A DNA stretch of 64,000 nucleotides from Hyphomicrobiales bacterium (GTDB lineage: Bacteria; Pseudomonadota; Alphaproteobacteria; Rhizobiales; Rhizobiaceae). A program made the position numbers and the translations under genes. Where the stretch lies: positions 62,001-126,000 of the forward strand of contig UBNQ01000025.1 of the NCBI GenBank assembly GCA_900466875.1. Reading direction: 5' to 3'. Positions 61,345 to 64,000 of this stretch are shown here, piece after piece (within the stretch, counting starts at the first letter, position 1; the number at the start of each line of letters is the position of its first letter). The notes below the pieces were generated by a model. It ran no database searches. It was not told where the DNA came from and worked only from the letters and a program-made list of their open reading frames with translations.

Positions 61345-63294
61345 TTACCCTTGCAGGCAGAAACTGACGGAGCGGGAAGGAAGGAGGTTCGTCCAAGGCT
61401 TATCCAAGAGCAAATCCCGCCAGCCGGTGCCGGAGAGAATAAACTCTGCATCTTCATGGCCCCGGTTGAAGAGGATTGCAAGACGGGTCGAACGGCCCGA
61501 GGAGCGGTCGTCCGTCGTAACGAGCATGCCCATCAGCCGGTTTTCGGCATTCTCCCAATCGGATGTCTGCATTGCAGAGCCCGAGGGGGCCAGCCATTCC
61601 ACGTCACCGTTTCCAGTGAAGAAATCCGTTTCGGAAAAGACGGAGAAACGTTTGCGGATATTCGCCAGCAGAGCGGTGTGACGGATCAGTTCCGTATCCG
61701 GCTCTTCCCAGTCCATCCAGGTGATCTCGTTGTCCTGGCAATAGGCGTTATTGTTGCCTTGTTGTGACCGGCCGGCCTCATCGCCCATTGTGAGCATGAT
61801 CGTGCCGCGGCTGGCAAACAGCGTCGAAAGAAGCGCGGGGACGTCACGGCGGCGGCGCTCCTGCACCGTGGTATCTGTGGTCGGGCCTTCCGCGCCGTTG
61901 TTCCAGGAGAGGTTTTCGTTGTGGCCGTCGCGGTTATCCTCACCATTGGCATCGTTGTGCTTGTGTTCGTGCGAGACGAGGTCGAACAGGGTGAAGCCGT
62001 CATGGGCGGCGAGGAAATTGACGCTGCGGCTGCGCCCGGATCTTTCAAAGATGTCCGATGATCCGGCAAGGCGAGTGGCGAGCGGGCCGATCATCCACTG
62101 GTCGCCGCGCCAGTAACGGCGGATGTCGTCGCGGGCGCGGTCGTTCCATTCCAGGAAAGGGGCAGGGAAATTGCCGAGCTGGTAACCGCCGGGACCGATG
62201 TCCCAGGGTTCGGCGATGAAAATGCGATCCTTCAGCAGGTCATCGGACAACATTGCCGTCAGGGTTTCGCCACTTGGGTCGAAACCGCCTGCCGTGCGGC
62301 CGATCACCGGTGCGAGATCGAAGCGAAAACCGTCGACGCCGGCATGGCCAACGAAATGGCGCAGCGTATCGACGATCAGTTGTCGGACGATCGGATGATC
62401 GGCAGCGACCGTGTTGCCGGTACCGGTGTCGTTGATCAGTTCGCTCGGGTTATCCGGCAGGTGGCGGTAATAGGTGAGGTTATCGAGGCCGCGCATCGAA
62501 AGCGTTGCGCCGTAACGGTCGCTTTCGCCAGTGTGGTTGAAGACGAGATCGAGGATTGTGCCGATGCCGGCTTCATGCAGCTTGGCGACTGTCTCGCGAA
62601 GCTCCGTCATGCCTCCGGGGCAGAGACGCGGATCGAGCGCCATGAAGGCGATCGGATTGTAGCCCCAGCCGTTGGTCAGCCCGAGCGGCGGCAGATGGCG
62701 CTCGTCGATCCATGCTGTGATCGGCATCAGCTCGATCGCATCGACGCCGATCCCTTGCAGATGGGCGATGATGGCAGGGTGGGCGAGTGCCGCGACAGTG
62801 CCGCGGATTTCTTCCGGTATATCGGGATGCAGGATGGTGAAGGGTTTCACCGCGATCTCGTAAACGAAGCCGCCGGCGGGCAGGAGCGGTGCGGCCCTGT
62901 CCGCCTCGATGTCTTTCGTGACGATTGCCCGCGGCACGAGGTTGGCGGTATCCAGCCCGTGGGCGGCAAGGTCACGGTCCGCCAGAAACGGGCGGTCGAG
63001 TTCCTTCGCGTAAGGGTCGACCAGAAGCTTTGATGGATCGAACCATAACCCCTTGTCGGGGTCATAAGGTCCGTAGGCGCGGTAGCCGTAATGCTGGCCC
63101 AAGCCCAGGCCTTCGATCGAGACGCGATGGATGCCGTCGGTGCCGCGAAACATGCCGTGACGGGTGGCTTCGTTGCCGGTCTCAGTGTCGAACAGGCAGA
63201 GCTCGATTTTTTCTGCGGACGAGGACCAGATGGCGAAATCCACGCCGGTCGGTGTGAGGATGGCGCCGAGTTTTGTGCCTGTCGCTTGAGCCAT
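61345..63294 (-). CDS. glgX: Glycogen debranching enzyme GlgX
   Basis: A 649-residue GH13 isoamylase-type enzyme that removes alpha-1,6 branches from phosphorylase limit dextrin. An N-terminal carbohydrate-binding domain (GVDFAIWSSSAEKIELCLFD) precedes the barrel. The catalytic motifs are DLVFNHTGES, GFRFDLAPV (nucleophile Asp), FIAEPWDIG (acid Glu) and FLAAHDGFTLFDLVSHEHKHN. The start at 63294 fits the conserved N-terminus. It lies downstream of pgm on the same strand, separated by a RIME-like repeat. In Agrobacterium pgm closes the glgPBCA operon. Confidence 0.95.
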   Translation of the reverse strand: MAQATGTKLGAILTPTGVDFAIWSSSAEKIELCLFDTETGNEATRHGMFRGTDGIHRVSIEGLGLGQHYGYRAYGPYDPDKGLWFDPSKLLVDPYAKELDRPFLADRDLAAHGLDTANLVPRAIVTKDIEADRAAPLLPAGGFVYEIAVKPFTILHPDIPEEIRGTVAALAHPAIIAHLQGIGVDAIELMPITAWIDERHLPPLGLTNGWGYNPIAFMALDPRLCPGGMTELRETVAKLHEAGIGTILDLVFNHTGESDRYGATLSMRGLDNLTYYRHLPDNPSELINDTGTGNTVAADHPIVRQLIVDTLRHFVGHAGVDGFRFDLAPVIGRTAGGFDPSGETLTAMLSDDLLKDRIFIAEPWDIGPGGYQLGNFPAPFLEWNDRARDDIRRYWRGDQWMIGPLATRLAGSSDIFERSGRSRSVNFLAAHDGFTLFDLVSHEHKHNDANGEDNRDGHNENLSWNNGAEGPTTDTTVQERRRRDVPALLSTLFASRGTIMLTMGDEAGRSQQGNNNAYCQDNEITWMDWEEPDTELIRHTALLANIRKRFSVFSETDFFTGNGDVEWLAPSGSAMQTSDWENAENRLMGMLVTTDDRSSGRSTRLAILFNRGHEDAEFILSGTGWRDLLLDKPWTNLLPSRSVSFCLQG

Positions 63295-63349
63295 GCAGAT
63301 CGGGTCCCTGTCGCATCCGGTTCAGTTCATCAGCGTCTGTGTGTGCGAG

Positions 63350-63480
63350 GCCCCTCATCCGGCTGTCGCCACCTTCTCCCCGTGCACGGGGAGAAGGGAC
63401 GTGTTGCGAGGTTTCCGTTTTCCTCCAACGTCGAGTGGGGTACGTCCCCTCTCCCCGTCTACGGGGAGAGGGTGAGGGGC
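63350..63480 (+). repeat. RIME-like palindromic repeat, copy 3
   Basis: A 131-bp element close to the 130-bp RIME unit, with ends GCCCCTCATCC and GGTGAGGGGC and two hairpins, CCTTCTCCCCGTGCACGGGGAG and CCTCTCCCCGTCTACGGGGAG. It is in reverse orientation relative to the copy at 4412. It lies between pgm and glgX. Confidence 0.82.
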
Positions 63481-63522
63481 TGGCTTTTCACTCGATGAGC
63501 GGATCGCAAACTCACTGCAAGA

Positions 63523-64000
<478 letters not shown>

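Noticed and set aside
63350..63480. Palindromes considered as a CRISPR array
   Set aside because: There are only two hairpins with no regular spacers. The same element occurs singly at 3146 and 4412, as expected for RIME.

Overview
The window reads as chromosomal or chromid DNA of an alphaproteobacterium of the Rhizobiaceae (Agrobacterium/Rhizobium group). The evidence is a family-1 beta-glucosidase closely resembling the characterised Agrobacterium enzyme Abg, a heterotetrameric sarcosine oxidase operon, a glgX-pgm glycogen pair, an ornithine decarboxylase followed by an acetyltransferase as in Sinorhizobium, and several copies of rhizobial palindromic intergenic repeats (RIME-like and related). 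Genes are densely packed and GC-rich. I see no rRNA, tRNA, insertion sequence, phage or CRISPR array.

Layout. 1-5754: sugar ABC importer (truncated at the left edge), a TIM-barrel isomerase and a Gfo/Idh/MocA oxidoreductase, with RIME-like repeats on both sides of the isomerase gene. 5818-7238: DoxX membrane protein and an HD-GYP protein. 7489-13112: a three-subunit periplasmic flavin dehydrogenase (Tat small subunit, GMC subunit, tri-haem cytochrome c) divergent from the beta-glucosidase. 13360-16802: methionine importer metNI with two metQ genes. 16952-19150: CHASE4-GGDEF-EAL protein. 19164-21597: CYTH, CHAD and TrhO genes. 21753-25070: KDPG aldolase, DUF533 protein, acetyltransferase and small proteins. 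25177-27923: nickel/cobalt exporter, DUF1007 partner and a LysR regulator. 28434-31223: ornithine/lysine decarboxylase behind a long, probably structured leader, an acetyltransferase, and an OmpW porin with an FNR/FixK box. 31300-35757: tautomerase, SDR, LysR, serine hydrolase and a GGDEF protein. 36026-39044: WD40 protein, COG0523 zinc GTPase and a VapBC pair. 39093-42802: creatininase-like enzyme, MarR, LacI, a GATase1 hydrolase and a 49-residue membrane peptide. 43051-46269: TakP-like TRAP system. 46601-49852: GGDEF-EAL protein and an N-acyl amino acid/AHL synthase-like protein with three CtrA-type boxes in front of it. 50015-53821: oxidase subunit IV, LLM monooxygenase, TPR lipoprotein, rpsU and a lipoprotein. 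53987-59125: soxBDAG. 59208-64000: small membrane protein, alcohol dehydrogenase, MaoC hydratase, glgX and truncated pgm.

Common themes are scavenging of plant- and soil-derived solutes (sugars, methionine, sarcosine, 2-oxo acids), metal handling, and dense cyclic-di-GMP signalling (four proteins). The strongest candidate for something little described is the FeeM/AHL-synthase-like gene at 49094, preceded by three full TTAA-N7-TTAA sites. This suggests cell-cycle (CtrA) control of an acyl-transferring enzyme next to an EAL protein whose GGDEF motif is degenerate.
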